DNA of 64,000 nucleotides from Alkaliphilus metalliredigens QYMF (GTDB lineage Bacteria; Bacillota; Clostridia; Peptostreptococcales; Natronincolaceae), in NCBI RefSeq assembly GCF_000016985.1, contig NC_009633.1, positions 4,135,539 to 4,199,538 of the forward strand, in the 5' to 3' direction. The position numbers were made by a program, and so were the translations under genes. Of the stretch, positions 45,237 through 54,597 are shown piece by piece. Position 1 is the first letter of the stretch. Every line of letters begins with the position of its first letter. The notes beneath the pieces are model-generated. The model worked only from the letters and a program-made list of their open reading frames with translations. It was not told the origin of the DNA and did not search any database.

Positions 45237-45956
45237 TTATCCTAAGTATTGTTCTAAAAAAATGTCTCTATATTTATGGCTGATATAAGCGACTAAAGGG
45301 TACTCCTTAAAGTACACAGGCCAAGCATTTTTTTCATGTTTCTCTATTCGGTAGATATTCTCCAGATTAATGATATAAGATTTATGGGTTTGCATAAATT
45401 GATAGGCTGCTACTTTCTCTAATACTTGCTTCATTGTCATATTAGGAATCGTATACTGATCACTCTTTGTATAAACCATACATTTTTTTCCTTGAGATTC
45501 AATAAACAAAATATCTCTTATGAAAACTTTTAAAATACAGCTTTTTATTTCAAATCGTATTGCTTGATTAGTATTACTGTTCTGTATAACACCTCTTATT
45601 AAACGATCAAAAATTTTTGATACCTGTTCTTGCTTATATGGTTTTTCTATAAAATCATAGCAGTGATATTTTTTAAAAGCTTCAAGTTGATAATAAACAT
45701 GAGTCGTAATAAAGACAATATAAGTTAATTCATATTGAGGCATAGACCGAATCTTCTCTGCAATTTTCAAACCTGAAAAATCAGGAAGTTCAATATCTAA
45801 AAAAAACAATGAAATTCTTTCTTCGTTTACTATTTTTATGGCATCTTCTCCTGTAGTGGCTTGAAATATGTTGAGATTTTTGTTTAAACACTTGAGCATT
45901 CTAATTAAGTTTTTTCTTTCAACCTGATTATCTTCAACAACAAGAATATTTAACAT
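45237..45956 (-). CDS. agrA: AgrA-type LytTR response regulator
   Basis: A 239-residue protein. Receiver domain with acidic pocket VVEDN and phosphoacceptor Asp in FFLDIELPD (about 56). The C-terminal LytTR DNA-binding domain begins near 135 and has MQTHKSYIINLENIYRIEKH. The ATG at 45956 is six bases after GGAGG. LytTR proteins bind pairs of direct nonamers, which makes the TTTYRYTCC repeats before agrB and agrD its likely sites. The gene precedes the kinase, the reverse of the usual agrC-agrA order. Confidence 0.88.
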   Translation of the reverse strand: MLNILVVEDNQVERKNLIRMLKCLNKNLNIFQATTGEDAIKIVNEERISLFFLDIELPDFSGLKIAEKIRSMPQYELTYIVFITTHVYYQLEAFKKYHCYDFIEKPYKQEQVSKIFDRLIRGVIQNSNTNQAIRFEIKSCILKVFIRDILFIESQGKKCMVYTKSDQYTIPNMTMKQVLEKVAAYQFMQTHKSYIINLENIYRIEKHEKNAWPVYFKEYPLVAYISHKYRDIFLEQYLG

Positions 45957-46080
45957 GGTCATCCTCCTTTTCTCTATTTTTCTCTCTTTTTTGCCCTCAT
46001 TATATAGAGCGAATTAGATTAAAAATGTTCCCAAATCTAGTAACTTTTTTATAACGATTTATTTTGTTATATATATTCTA

Positions 46081-46117
46081 AAAAAAAATCAACTTATGAT
46101 TTAGTCATAAGTTGATT
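46081..46117 (-). terminator. Terminator after whiA
   Basis: A 13-bp stem (46087-46099 with 46105-46117) and eight or more T on the minus strand, seven bases after the whiA stop. Confidence 0.9.
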
Positions 46118-46123
46118 AAAGTA

Positions 46124-47077
46124 TTATATTGATTTCCCTCTTTCCCGATCTGCAATTTGATCTAATTTACGCAGTCGATGATTGACACCTGATTTTCCTA
46201 TGGGAGGATTTATCATCTCCCCAAGCTCTTTTAATGTTGCATCTTGATATTCGACCCTTAGCTCTGCAACCTCTCTTAAGTTGTCAGGCAAGCGATTTAT
46301 GCCTATGGATCCTTCGATATATTGAATGTTTTGAATTTGCCTTATGGATGCATCCACTGTTTTACTTAAATTTGCTGTCTCACAGTTGACAATCCGATTA
46401 ACATTGTTCCGCATTTCTTTATAGACACGGATGTTTTCTAGATCTAGCAAAGCACTATGGGCTCCAACAATATTTAATAGGTCCACCACTTGGTCTCCTT
46501 CTTTTAGGTAAACCACATAATTTCCTTTTCTTTCTACTACCTTTGCATTCAGGTCAAAACTATTAATTAAATCCCTTAATCCTTCACTTAGCTCTTTGTG
46601 ATGTGTTACAAATTCTAAATGATAGGTTTTTTCCGGATCACTTACTGAACCTCCCCCTAGAAAGGCCCCTCTTAAATATGCTCGTTTACAGCATCTGTTT
46701 TGCGTCAATTCCTGTGGTATACGATAAGTAATATCAAAGGAGTCATCAACTTTTTTCATAATCCCTAAATCCGCAAGAACTTCACTACTTCCCATGGAGT
46801 GTGTGATTACGAGTAAATAATAGTTATTCTTTTTTAAACGAGCATTTCGTCGAATCATGACCTCTGCATGAATATTATACTGTTTTTTGATAATTTTGAA
46901 TAACCTTCTGGCAATGGCTGGATTTTCAGTTGTCACTTTGATATTTAATTTCTGCGATCCGACTAATTGCAAAGTACCACTCATTCGAATTAACGCCGCT
47001 AGCTCTGCTCTCACACAGCACGACTGTTCACCCTCAATACGAGCTAATTCATTTTTTGTGTTTGAAGAATATGACAT
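46124..47077 (-). CDS. whiA: DNA-binding protein WhiA
   Basis: A 317-residue protein. N-terminal WhiA domain (SYSSNTKNELARIE, AELAALIRMSGTL), a LAGLIDADG-type core with CCKRAYLRGAFLGGGSVSDP (about 135-155), and a C-terminal helix-turn-helix (LRVEYQDATLKELGEM, INPPIGKSGVNHRLRKL). In Bacillus it affects cell division and chromosome segregation. It normally follows rapZ and yvcK; here a NUDIX gene and a DUF1540 gene intervene. Confidence 0.95.
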   Translation of the reverse strand: MSYSSNTKNELARIEGEQSCCVRAELAALIRMSGTLQLVGSQKLNIKVTTENPAIARRLFKIIKKQYNIHAEVMIRRNARLKKNNYYLLVITHSMGSSEVLADLGIMKKVDDSFDITYRIPQELTQNRCCKRAYLRGAFLGGGSVSDPEKTYHLEFVTHHKELSEGLRDLINSFDLNAKVVERKGNYVVYLKEGDQVVDLLNIVGAHSALLDLENIRVYKEMRNNVNRIVNCETANLSKTVDASIRQIQNIQYIEGSIGINRLPDNLREVAELRVEYQDATLKELGEMINPPIGKSGVNHRLRKLDQIADRERGKSI

Positions 47078-47191
47078 GGTATCACGACCTTTTTATACAA
47101 ATTTCATTGGTGATTTCCATTACAATTATTCTTATATTTTTTGCCTAATTGAGCAAAATATAAGTGAAACTGACTATGGAGGTGTAAGATA

Positions 47192-47353
47192 ATGAATCAA
47201 CATCCAAGCATGGAAGTTATGTGTCATGTAAATAATTGTAAATTCAATGAAGCAAATTATTGCTTTGCTCCTAAAATTGAGGTAAACGCGCAGTCTGGTG
47301 ACCAAGCAAGCTCTTCTACTGAAACGGTATGTACAACGTTTAAACCTCAGTAA
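47192..47353 (+). CDS. DUF1540-domain small cysteine protein
   Basis: A 53-residue protein with VMCHVNNCKFNEANYCFAP and a last Cys in TVCTTF, the DUF1540 spacing of four cysteines that probably bind a metal. Many clostridial spore-formers have several such proteins; their role is unknown. GGAGG precedes the ATG and a strong terminator follows. A reading frame on the opposite strand over the same DNA is not real. Confidence 0.85.
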   Translation: MNQHPSMEVMCHVNNCKFNEANYCFAPKIEVNAQSGDQASSSTETVCTTFKPQ

Positions 47354-47370
47354 GTGCAACTAAGATATTT

Positions 47371-47404
47371 AGAAAGACCTCACCTACCTTTGTGAGGTCT
47401 TTCT
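47371..47404. terminator. Bidirectional terminator between DUF1540 and NUDIX genes
   Basis: AGAAAGACCTCAC at 47371-47383 pairs perfectly with 47392-47404. The NUDIX gene stop codon lies inside the stem. It serves both convergent genes. Confidence 0.85.
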
Positions 47405-47806
47405 AAATAGATGAATTGCTTTTTCAATAATTTGTTTTTCATCATCGTACTTTGCCAATTCGATGCAGCGATCCATGTGAATGAATTTAGCATCAATAAA
47501 GCCTTCTTCTTTTTGTGGAATACAAGCGATTGTCCTAGACTGCATTAAGAACCAATGGACAGTTTTATTAATCAAATCATTATCTTCCCAACTATTTTTG
47601 AAGGTATAATGAATTTTATTAATGTATTGTATCACTTCCACCTTAACACCTGCTTCTTCATGGACCTCACGAACAGCTGCCTGTTGAAAACTTTCGTGAT
47701 TTTCCACCTTCCCCTTTGGTAAAACCCAATCTCCATTATATTTTTTTAGTAGCAGTATAGCATTACCAAAAACTACCACACCGCCGGCACTGATTTCTTG
47801 CCGCAC
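47384..47806 (-). CDS. NUDIX hydrolase
   Basis: About 140 residues. The NUDIX box GKVENHESFQQAAVREVHEE is complete (Gx5Ex7REVxEE), and LPKGKVE precedes it. Such enzymes hydrolyse nucleoside diphosphate derivatives; the substrate is unknown. I favour the GTG at 47806 because GAAGGAG lies 8 bases upstream; the ATGs at 47833 and 47830 have no ribosome binding site. Confidence 0.85.
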   Translation of the reverse strand: MRQEISAGGVVVFGNAILLLKKYNGDWVLPKGKVENHESFQQAAVREVHEEAGVKVEVIQYINKIHYTFKNSWEDNDLINKTVHWFLMQSRTIACIPQKEEGFIDAKFIHMDRCIELAKYDDEKQIIEKAIHLFRKTSQR

Positions 47807-47833
47807 GACTTCCACTCCTTCATTTTGCATCAC

Positions 47834-48120
47834 TCTATCTTGGGTGTATTGCTAAAATTCCCATCTCATTGGATAAGAACTTCAAACAACTACATCCTCT
47901 AAATCAATTTGGCTACACTTCAGAGAAATATAAAACACCTCTGAGTTAAGTCTCATTTCATATTAGTATATTCTTCACTTCACTTTAGGTTATTCAATAA
48001 ACATTTTTCTACTAAAAATAAATACTCTATATAATAATTTATCATATTCCACTACATATTTCAATAATCAGTGTATGGTAGACTTTATTATCATTTGAAT
48101 TTTCAAATAATCTAGTCATA
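47834..48120. other. Non-coding, AT-rich interval
   Basis: No reading frame with a ribosome binding site and no repeat that I can see. It probably holds the NUDIX promoter. Confidence 0.4.
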
Positions 48121-48170
48121 TTAAGTAAAAAAAAAATCAACAGACCCTAAAAAACAGGATCTGTTGATTT
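48121..48170 (-). terminator. Terminator after yvcK
   Basis: AAATCAACAGACC (48134-48146) pairs with GGATCTGTTGATTT (48157-48170) with one bulge. Ten T follow on the minus strand. Confidence 0.85.
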
Positions 48171-48279
48171 TAATATAATTTGGTTTCTACTCTACTGACT
48201 TTAATTTTGCAGTAAAGTGCCTTAATACCTTTGGTTCATAGATAAATTCAAAAAAAAGCTAGAAAGAATGTTCTTCTTC

Positions 48280-49617
48280 CTAGTTATCATTGCGTTTAAT
48301 GGCTTCTCGAATGTAGAAGTAATCTAATATGCGATTACGATCTGTGGCTAGCTTTTCTTGAAGCACCCGATCAACAATTATTTTCGATAGGGTAATGGCA
48401 TCATGTCTCACGTAATCCTTCTTAATATCCACTAGATCCCGCTCAATCAATTTTATGTTCATTTTCTTTAATTGTTGGCGATCCACTTCAGTAACTTTAA
48501 CGAATTTCGCTCCTTCTGAATAGTACTTCTCTTGAATGAATCCACTGATACCTTCTTTATTGGCAATGACATAGTCTAATTCCAGTCCATTGCAATGGCT
48601 AATCACTGCATTGATGTGCTCTATTAAAGAATAATCATCGGTTTCACCAGGTTGTGTCATTAAATTAGGTATATAAAACCTAAGACCAGAAGCATTTTTC
48701 AGTGTTTCTCCTATTTCTTTAACTAACAAGTTGGGCACGACGCTGGTGTAGAGACTTCCAGGCCCTAAAATAATGGCATCAGCTTGTTCGATAGCTTCTA
48801 TTGCTTCCTTCAATGCTCTTGCACCCTTGGGCTTAATAAAAATCTGTTCTATGGCACTTTGCTGCTCTATACTTTTTAAGGGGATATCAGACTCTCCTTT
48901 AATAACCGAACCATTTTCTAATTTAGCATACAGTGTCATATCCTCTAGTGTAACTGGAAGTACATTTCCTGTTACAGCTAACACTTCACTGATTTTTTTG
49001 ATGGCATCTTCAAAATTTTCACTGATTCCATTCATTGCAGCAATCAATAAGTTCCCAAAACTTTGTCCTTTCAGCGCGCCCTCTTGAAATCGATATTGTA
49101 ATAGCTTTTCCATGGTAGGCTCCATATCTGCAAGGGCTAAAATACAATTTCGGATATCCCCAGGAGGGAGCATTCCTAAGTCTTCTCTTAGTTTTCCCGA
49201 TCCCCCCCCATCATCTCCAACTGTTACGATGGCAGTAATATTTGAGGTAAAACACTTTAATCCTCTTAAGAGAACAGAAAGCCCAGTTCCCCCGCCGATT
49301 ACCACAATCTTAGGTCCTCTGTTTAAAATCCGTTGGTCATGAAGCTTTTTGTTAATCTTAGATCTGTCCATCCTCCCTGTCATAGGATTAGGAATATCCA
49401 TCAACCGTAGCAGGGAGGCCAGTCCACTTCGAATAGAATAAATGACAAAAAAGACTCCTACTCCTCCTATGAGAATAGCAATCCATCCCCTCAGTTCAAC
49501 TCCAATGTCAACAACAAAACCGGCAATGGCACTTGCAAAGAGGAGAATACCTACGATGCCAATTGTCATCCAACGTTTGACCTGTAGCCCAGGCTTAAGC
49601 CAATCTAATAAATTCAT
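48280..49617 (-). CDS. yvcK: YvcK/CofD-like gluconeogenesis factor
   Basis: A 445-residue protein. Two N-terminal membrane helices (about 18-35 and 40-60) precede the CofD-like domain beginning KIVVIGGGTGLSVLLRGLK (about 104), with TVGDDGGGSGKLRED and ILGPGSLYTSVVPNLLV. Bacillus YvcK binds UDP-GlcNAc and is needed for growth on gluconeogenic carbon sources and for cell-wall control. The start overlaps the rapZ stop by one base (TAATG). The N-terminal helices are typical of clostridial members. Confidence 0.93.
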   Translation of the reverse strand: MNLLDWLKPGLQVKRWMTIGIVGILLFASAIAGFVVDIGVELRGWIAILIGGVGVFFVIYSIRSGLASLLRLMDIPNPMTGRMDRSKINKKLHDQRILNRGPKIVVIGGGTGLSVLLRGLKCFTSNITAIVTVGDDGGGSGKLREDLGMLPPGDIRNCILALADMEPTMEKLLQYRFQEGALKGQSFGNLLIAAMNGISENFEDAIKKISEVLAVTGNVLPVTLEDMTLYAKLENGSVIKGESDIPLKSIEQQSAIEQIFIKPKGARALKEAIEAIEQADAIILGPGSLYTSVVPNLLVKEIGETLKNASGLRFYIPNLMTQPGETDDYSLIEHINAVISHCNGLELDYVIANKEGISGFIQEKYYSEGAKFVKVTEVDRQQLKKMNIKLIERDLVDIKKDYVRHDAITLSKIIVDRVLQEKLATDRNRILDYFYIREAIKRNDN

Positions 49618-50495
49618 TAGGACTCTTTTTTCCTCTCTCTAGTCTCTCCAGAATCGCGATGACTTAAGGTAACCCGATGTCCTTTATCCTTTAACTGATG
49701 ATAAAGTACATGGGCAATTGTGACAGAGCGGTGTCTCCCACCGGTACACCCTATGGAGATGACCAATTGATTTTTGCCTTCTTGAACATAGTGTGGAATT
49801 AAAAAGCTCACTATGTCATGGAGCTTATTGGAAAATTCTACACTTATTGGAGAATTCATGACATAATTTCTTACTTTCACATCATTTCCTGTAAAATCCT
49901 TTAGTTCTTCAATATAAAAGGGGTTTGGTAAAAAACGCACATCAAATACTAAATCAGAATCCAAAGGGATACCATGTTTAAAGCCAAAGGATGCAATGGA
50001 GATCATTAGGTTATTCATTTGATTACCTTCTACATAAATATTTCTTAACTCTTCCTTTAACTGAGCTGGTATGAGCTTCGTTGTGTGGATAATGTGGCTA
50101 GCGCGGTCTTTTAATTCTTGAAGCAACTCTCTTTCTCGAGTAATACCATTTTCAATGGATCCATCAACATTTAATGGGTGACTTCTTCTGGTTTCTTTGA
50201 ATCGCTTCATCAATACTTCATCATCAGCATCTAAGAACAAAATTTCATATTGATGCCCTAAATGTTCAAGCTCCTTTAAGCTTTCAAATAAGTCATCAAA
50301 AAACATCCCCCCACGAATGTCAATCACAAGGGCAGCTCGACTGATCACACCTTGGGATTGATGACACAGTTCAGCAAATTTTGGTATTAAAGCCGGGGGT
50401 AAATTGTCCACACAATAAAAACCAAAATCCTCCATACTTTTGACAGTTTGGCTCTTTCCCGCCCCTGACAATCCTGTAATAATGACAAATTTCAT
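49617..50495 (-). CDS. rapZ: RNase adapter RapZ / YvcJ-type GTPase
   Basis: A 292-residue protein with P-loop [11 protein letters not shown] near the N-terminus and the C-terminal signature [16 protein letters not shown]. The family binds nucleotides; in E. coli RapZ guides decay of the GlmZ small RNA, and in Bacillus YvcJ affects competence. GAGGAG lies 7 bases before ATG 50495. Part of the murB-rapZ-yvcK operon. Confidence 0.95.
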
Positions 50496-50536
50496 GACTT
50501 CACTCCTCTTTTGTAACAAACATGTTCAAGACTAAA

Positions 50537-51451
50537 CTACACTTCCCCCACAACTCTTACTTCATTATGTAACCCTACGTCAAATTTTTCTTTGACCTGT
50601 TTTTGAATATGTGCAATTAAATTAAGTACATCTGCTGCGCTGGCATTATCAATATTCACAATAAACCCCGAATGAAGCTCAGAAACTTGAGCGCCTCCTA
50701 TTTTGAAACCCTTCAAATTACAATCTTGAATTAATTTACCAGCAAAATATCCTGGGGGCCTTTTAAACACGCTACCGGCACAAGGTAGATGTAATGGCTG
50801 TTTTGTTGTTCTTTTGACTGTTAAATCATCAATAATAGAACGAATCTCTTCGTATTTTCCTTCTTGAAGTGCTAGTACTACCTCTAATGCTATATACCCT
50901 TTTTCTTGTATGATACTCGTTCGATAGTCTAATTCCAGTTCTTCAAGTGATAGGTCAATGATCTCACCCTGGTGGTTCAATACCTTGCAGGACTTAACCA
51001 CATCTTTCATCTCTCCGCCATAGGCACCTGCATTCATGGTTATAGCGCCTCCCACTGTGCCTGGAATCCCATTAGCAAACTCAAATCCCTTTAGACAAGC
51101 CCTTGCAATTTGGTTTGAAAGGGTAGATAACAAAATTCCCGTCTGGACAATCACATGATTTCCTTCAAAACGAACCTCATTAAAATTTTCCGCAATTTTT
51201 ATCACAACACATCGCATGCCTTTATCACGCACCAGAAGGTTGGAACCATTACCCATCACAAAGTAGGGAGTCTTACTTTTCTTACATATTTCAACAGATT
51301 GTCGAATTTCCTCTACTGTTCTTGGCATCACCAATAAGTCAGCAGGTCCGCCGATCTTAAATGATGTATGTTTTTTCATTGGTTCCTCCAAAAATACATG
51401 CTCTTCTCCCATTAATGCAACAAATTCTTGATATAAATTTTCCTTGTCCAT
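50537..51451 (-). CDS. murB: UDP-N-acetylenolpyruvoylglucosamine reductase
   Basis: A 304-residue flavoenzyme. FAD-binding motifs YFVMGNGSNLLV (about 75-86) and GIPGTVGGAITMNAGAYG (about 128), and the catalytic serine in PCAGSVFKRP (about 230). It makes UDP-N-acetylmuramic acid, the second step of peptidoglycan precursor synthesis, with NADPH. ATG 51451 is chosen over 51460 because AGGAG is only three bases from the latter. Upstream to 51650 I see no gene. Confidence 0.95.
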   Translation of the reverse strand: MDKENLYQEFVALMGEEHVFLEEPMKKHTSFKIGGPADLLVMPRTVEEIRQSVEICKKSKTPYFVMGNGSNLLVRDKGMRCVVIKIAENFNEVRFEGNHVIVQTGILLSTLSNQIARACLKGFEFANGIPGTVGGAITMNAGAYGGEMKDVVKSCKVLNHQGEIIDLSLEELELDYRTSIIQEKGYIALEVVLALQEGKYEEIRSIIDDLTVKRTTKQPLHLPCAGSVFKRPPGYFAGKLIQDCNLKGFKIGGAQVSELHSGFIVNIDNASAADVLNLIAHIQKQVKEKFDVGLHNEVRVVGEV

Positions 51452-51649
51452 TTCATTCACTCCTATATCTCATTCAGCTTCCAATAAATCAAGCTCGTTT
51501 TATTCATTTATCATTCTTTCCTTACTGCTATCAATTAATGCTTCTCTTAATCAAAGGAACCACTGCACTTTATTGTCTTCACTTACTTGCTTTTTCTCAT
51601 TTTAGTATAACTTTTTTTTTTCATTGGGTCAATTATTCTGGACAATAGA

Positions 51650-53005
51650 TCATTGCTGTTTGCTTTTTATCAGCACATTTACCTTCTCTTCAGCATCCTG
51701 TAAAACTTGTTGTGGTGTTTTTTTCTCCAATACCCCTTGTCTAATTTCATTTTGAATAATCTCATCAATTTCCTTCCAATATGGATGAGGCGGCGGTATT
51801 TCTGTATAAGTGAGGGTCTCATAAATCATCGTCATTAAAGGATCTGCTTCGTATATATTTCCTACGGATTTTTTAACTGGGAATACACCTAATCGCGTCA
51901 ACTCCTGTTGATGCTTTTCTTCTGATAAAAATTTTAAAAAAGTCACACCCATTTCTAATTTCAAAGGATCCTGCTGTTTTGTCATCCCATAGGATCCTAC
52001 CATGTTACTCATTGTAATGGGGGCTCCCTTTTCTCCTATTGGAAAATGTGCAATAGAATAATTAAATCCAGTCCCCTCCTGTTTCATCTGTTTCAGAACA
52101 TTTAATGACCAAGTGCCTGTAGGATAGACAGCTGTTTTTTGTTCCTGATAAAAGTGTGTCCATGCGTCATTGGCATTGTTTTCTCCAAAGTCTTCTGGCA
52201 TCACAGCATACTCATTTTTCAAATTGATTAGTTTTTCTATCCCCTTTTGAGCTCGATGGTCATTAAATACATAATGTAACCCTTCATCAACGATTTCGCC
52301 TCCGTCACTCAGTAAAATTCCCCATAGGTTATAATATCCCGGTTGAATAAATCCTCCCAAGCCATAATGATCGATTTTTCCATCCTCTTCGCTAGCAAAT
52401 GTCAAAACTTTCATTTTTTCAATAAATTCATCGTAATGCCACAAGCCATCCATAGGAGGCTCCACTCCCCTATCTTGAAAAATATCCAAATTTAATGCCA
52501 TGGTGTAAGTGGTCATCATCCAGGGCATTGCCCATATACGGCCGTCATAAGTCACAGCCTCCAGGGCATTTTCACGGAAGTCCTGTATTTCAGTAACAGA
52601 TAAAAATGGGTCTAGAGGCTCCAATAAGCCTTTATGGAGCAAGCTATAGTCGCTGCCAATGGGTATGATATCAGGTAGCTGTCCTAGTTTGGCAGCTGAC
52701 TCTACTTGTATGGGTCCTCTTTCCCAGGTCAAGGGCTTAAATTGAATGTATACACCGGGATAAGCCTTTTCAAATGCCCGAATTTTATCATAAATCCACC
52801 TGAAGTTTGTGCCCGTACTTTGATCTAATCGTGGGTAGTCCCAGAATGTAATGACGCCAGTCCACTCCGGCTTATCTTTTACTTTATTGTAGTTCATTTC
52901 ATTAGGACGATGAAACAATAAGTAAAAGGGTCCTATTATCATAAATAAAACAAATATGATACACAGAAAAAGGGTGATACCATTTTTAAGTTTTCTCTTG
53001 GCCAT
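51650..53005 (-). CDS. Extracellular solute-binding protein, membrane-anchored
   Basis: A 451-residue family 1 (sugar-type) binding protein. An N-terminal helix (FLCIIFVLFMIIGPFYLLF) lacks the lipobox cysteine position usual for Firmicute binding proteins, so it is likely anchored by the uncleaved helix. ITFWDYPRLD, YPGVYIQFKPLTW and PTGTWSLNVLK are family features. No permease or ATPase gene is adjacent. GGGGG lies seven bases before ATG 53005. The ligand is unknown. Confidence 0.85.
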   Translation of the reverse strand: MAKRKLKNGITLFLCIIFVLFMIIGPFYLLFHRPNEMNYNKVKDKPEWTGVITFWDYPRLDQSTGTNFRWIYDKIRAFEKAYPGVYIQFKPLTWERGPIQVESAAKLGQLPDIIPIGSDYSLLHKGLLEPLDPFLSVTEIQDFRENALEAVTYDGRIWAMPWMMTTYTMALNLDIFQDRGVEPPMDGLWHYDEFIEKMKVLTFASEEDGKIDHYGLGGFIQPGYYNLWGILLSDGGEIVDEGLHYVFNDHRAQKGIEKLINLKNEYAVMPEDFGENNANDAWTHFYQEQKTAVYPTGTWSLNVLKQMKQEGTGFNYSIAHFPIGEKGAPITMSNMVGSYGMTKQQDPLKLEMGVTFLKFLSEEKHQQELTRLGVFPVKKSVGNIYEADPLMTMIYETLTYTEIPPPHPYWKEIDEIIQNEIRQGVLEKKTPQQVLQDAEEKVNVLIKSKQQ

Positions 53006-53080
53006 ATACATTCCCCCTACTCCAATTTATTCATCTTTAGATTTGATTATTCATAGGGAATGTATATATGCAAAAATGAC

Positions 53081-53110
53081 TCAAGGGCCTAGACTATTCT
53101 AGGCCCTTGA
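53081..53110 (-). terminator. Terminator overlapping the MOSC gene end
   Basis: TCAAGGGCCTAGA (53081-53093) pairs with 53098-53110. The MOSC stop lies inside it; the tail CATTTTTGC is only moderately U-rich. Confidence 0.7.
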
Positions 53111-53509
53111 TTGGATTTTCAACGAATTTCCTATTTGTACATCTCCTGTTTTGATCGTCTTTGCAAAAAAGATATGTTCTTGAATATGGCATTTTCTAGA
53201 CTTTGAGATCAGGGGACAATTTGGGTGACAGTGTTTCCCTATTTCTGTTATTCTGATGACAGCTTGCCCCATCTCATATAAATCCACTTTATTCAGCACT
53301 TTCAAGGATAAGCCTTCCACTATAAAGTTAGCTTGAAACCGATTATGACAAAATCCCTTTCCAGTAGTTTCAACTAATTCTTTTAATCCCTTGGAGGTGA
53401 TAAAACTCAATTGGCGTTCTTCTTGATTCTTTACTTCTACCAAAATACTTTCACATTGATGCCAGTTTCCCCCTTGGTCCTTATCATAAATTCCTTGGAT
53501 CCTTTGCAT
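53099..53509 (-). CDS. MOSC-domain protein
   Basis: A 136-residue protein with the MOSC signature GKGFCHNRFQANFIVEG and ITEIGKHCHPNCPL, containing the conserved cysteine. MOSC domains bind molybdopterin or handle sulfur for molybdenum enzymes. It starts three bases after moaA and shares its leader, so it probably serves maturation of the formate dehydrogenase cofactor nearby. Confidence 0.85.
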   Translation of the reverse strand: MQRIQGIYDKDQGGNWHQCESILVEVKNQEERQLSFITSKGLKELVETTGKGFCHNRFQANFIVEGLSLKVLNKVDLYEMGQAVIRITEIGKHCHPNCPLISKSRKCHIQEHIFFAKTIKTGDVQIGNSLKIQSRA

Positions 53510-53512
53510 CCA

Positions 53513-54475
53513 TTAGCCCCCAATTTCAGACATGCTTCTTGCACTCATTTCATGCTTGTTGGTATATAGGTAATGTTTTTCAGGCTTTAATTGAATCCCG
53601 TTAGATAACACTGCTCCAATCTGTTCAGGATTTTCCCTAGCCACCCTTAATAAATCAATTTCGTGGTTACTGTGAAGACATGGCTTCAGTTTCCCATCAC
53701 TTGTGACTCGAATACGATTACAGCTCTCACAAAAATGGCTACTAATAGGATTAATAAAGCCAACCCTTCCTTTTGCCCCCGGCAGTCTATAGAGTCTAGC
53801 TGGGCTAGTGGCATCTGTTATAATAGGAACCAATCCTTCAATTTTACTTTTCACTTCCTCATTGGATAGAAAACGGTCTTTTGCCCAACCACTTGCTTCC
53901 CCAATAGGCATCAACTCAATAAATCGAACATCAATAGGATCATCTACTGTTAAATTAGCAAAATCCTCTATTTCATCCTCATTATATCCTCCGATCACAA
54001 CAACATTCAACTTCACAGGAGTCATCCCTAAGCGCAGGGCTTCCTGTATCCCTTCCAACACTTGGCTTAAATCGCCGCCCCTGGTGATTTCTTTATATCT
54101 GTCAGGTCTTAGAGAGTCAATGCTAATATTAATTCTTTTTAGCCCCGCATCTTTTAATGCTTCTCCATATTTTTTAATGAGGAGCCCATTGGTGGTCAAT
54201 GCAATATCTTGAATTCCAGGTATATTTGAAATATTTTTAATTAATCCGATGACCCCTTTTCTAACTAGAGGTTCTCCACCAGTAATTCGTACTTTATTAA
54301 TACCATTTTCCGCACCTATTCTGACGATTTGTTCGATTTCTTCCAAGGTTAATATATCTTGATGTGTTTTTTTATAGATTCCCTTTTCAGGCATACAATA
54401 TTGACAACGCAAATTACATAGATCCGTGATAGAAATCCTCATGTAGTTAATGCTTCTTTGGAATGTGTCTTTCAT
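53513..54475 (-). CDS. moaA: GTP 3',8-cyclase MoaA
   Basis: A 320-residue radical-SAM enzyme. N-terminal cluster CNLRCQYC (about 18-25), TGGEPLVRKG, and the C-terminal cluster CESCNRIRVTSDGKLKPC (about 255-272). The protein ends in GG, as required for activity in the family. It starts molybdopterin synthesis by rearranging GTP. Its 400-bp leader carries a riboswitch-like structure. The only other gene in the transcript is the MOSC protein. Confidence 0.95.
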   Translation of the reverse strand: MKDTFQRSINYMRISITDLCNLRCQYCMPEKGIYKKTHQDILTLEEIEQIVRIGAENGINKVRITGGEPLVRKGVIGLIKNISNIPGIQDIALTTNGLLIKKYGEALKDAGLKRINISIDSLRPDRYKEITRGGDLSQVLEGIQEALRLGMTPVKLNVVVIGGYNEDEIEDFANLTVDDPIDVRFIELMPIGEASGWAKDRFLSNEEVKSKIEGLVPIITDATSPARLYRLPGAKGRVGFINPISSHFCESCNRIRVTSDGKLKPCLHSNHEIDLLRVARENPEQIGAVLSNGIQLKPEKHYLYTNKHEMSARSMSEIGG

Positions 54476-54554
54476 GTATTTTCCCCCTTAATCATCTACT
54501 TAATGATGTGCTGGTGTTTGGATTAACTTTTTTTCGGATAAATATGAATATATA

Positions 54555-54597
54555 AAACAAAAACTAGTCCTCGAAAGGACTAGCTTAAATAGCTAGT
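54555..54597 (-). terminator. Attenuator: terminator with overlapping antiterminator
   Basis: On the minus strand CTAGTCCT/AGGACTAG (54564-54583, loop TTCG) followed by TTTTTGTTTT is a classic terminator in front of moaA. ACTAGCT (54591-54597) can instead pair with AGCTAGT (54579-54585), using the same bases as the terminator's 5' arm. The two structures exclude each other. Confidence 0.85.

Noticed and set aside
47174-47359. A 61-residue frame on the minus strand
   Set aside because: It lies antisense to a clear DUF1540 gene with a good ribosome binding site, and has no recognisable family features.
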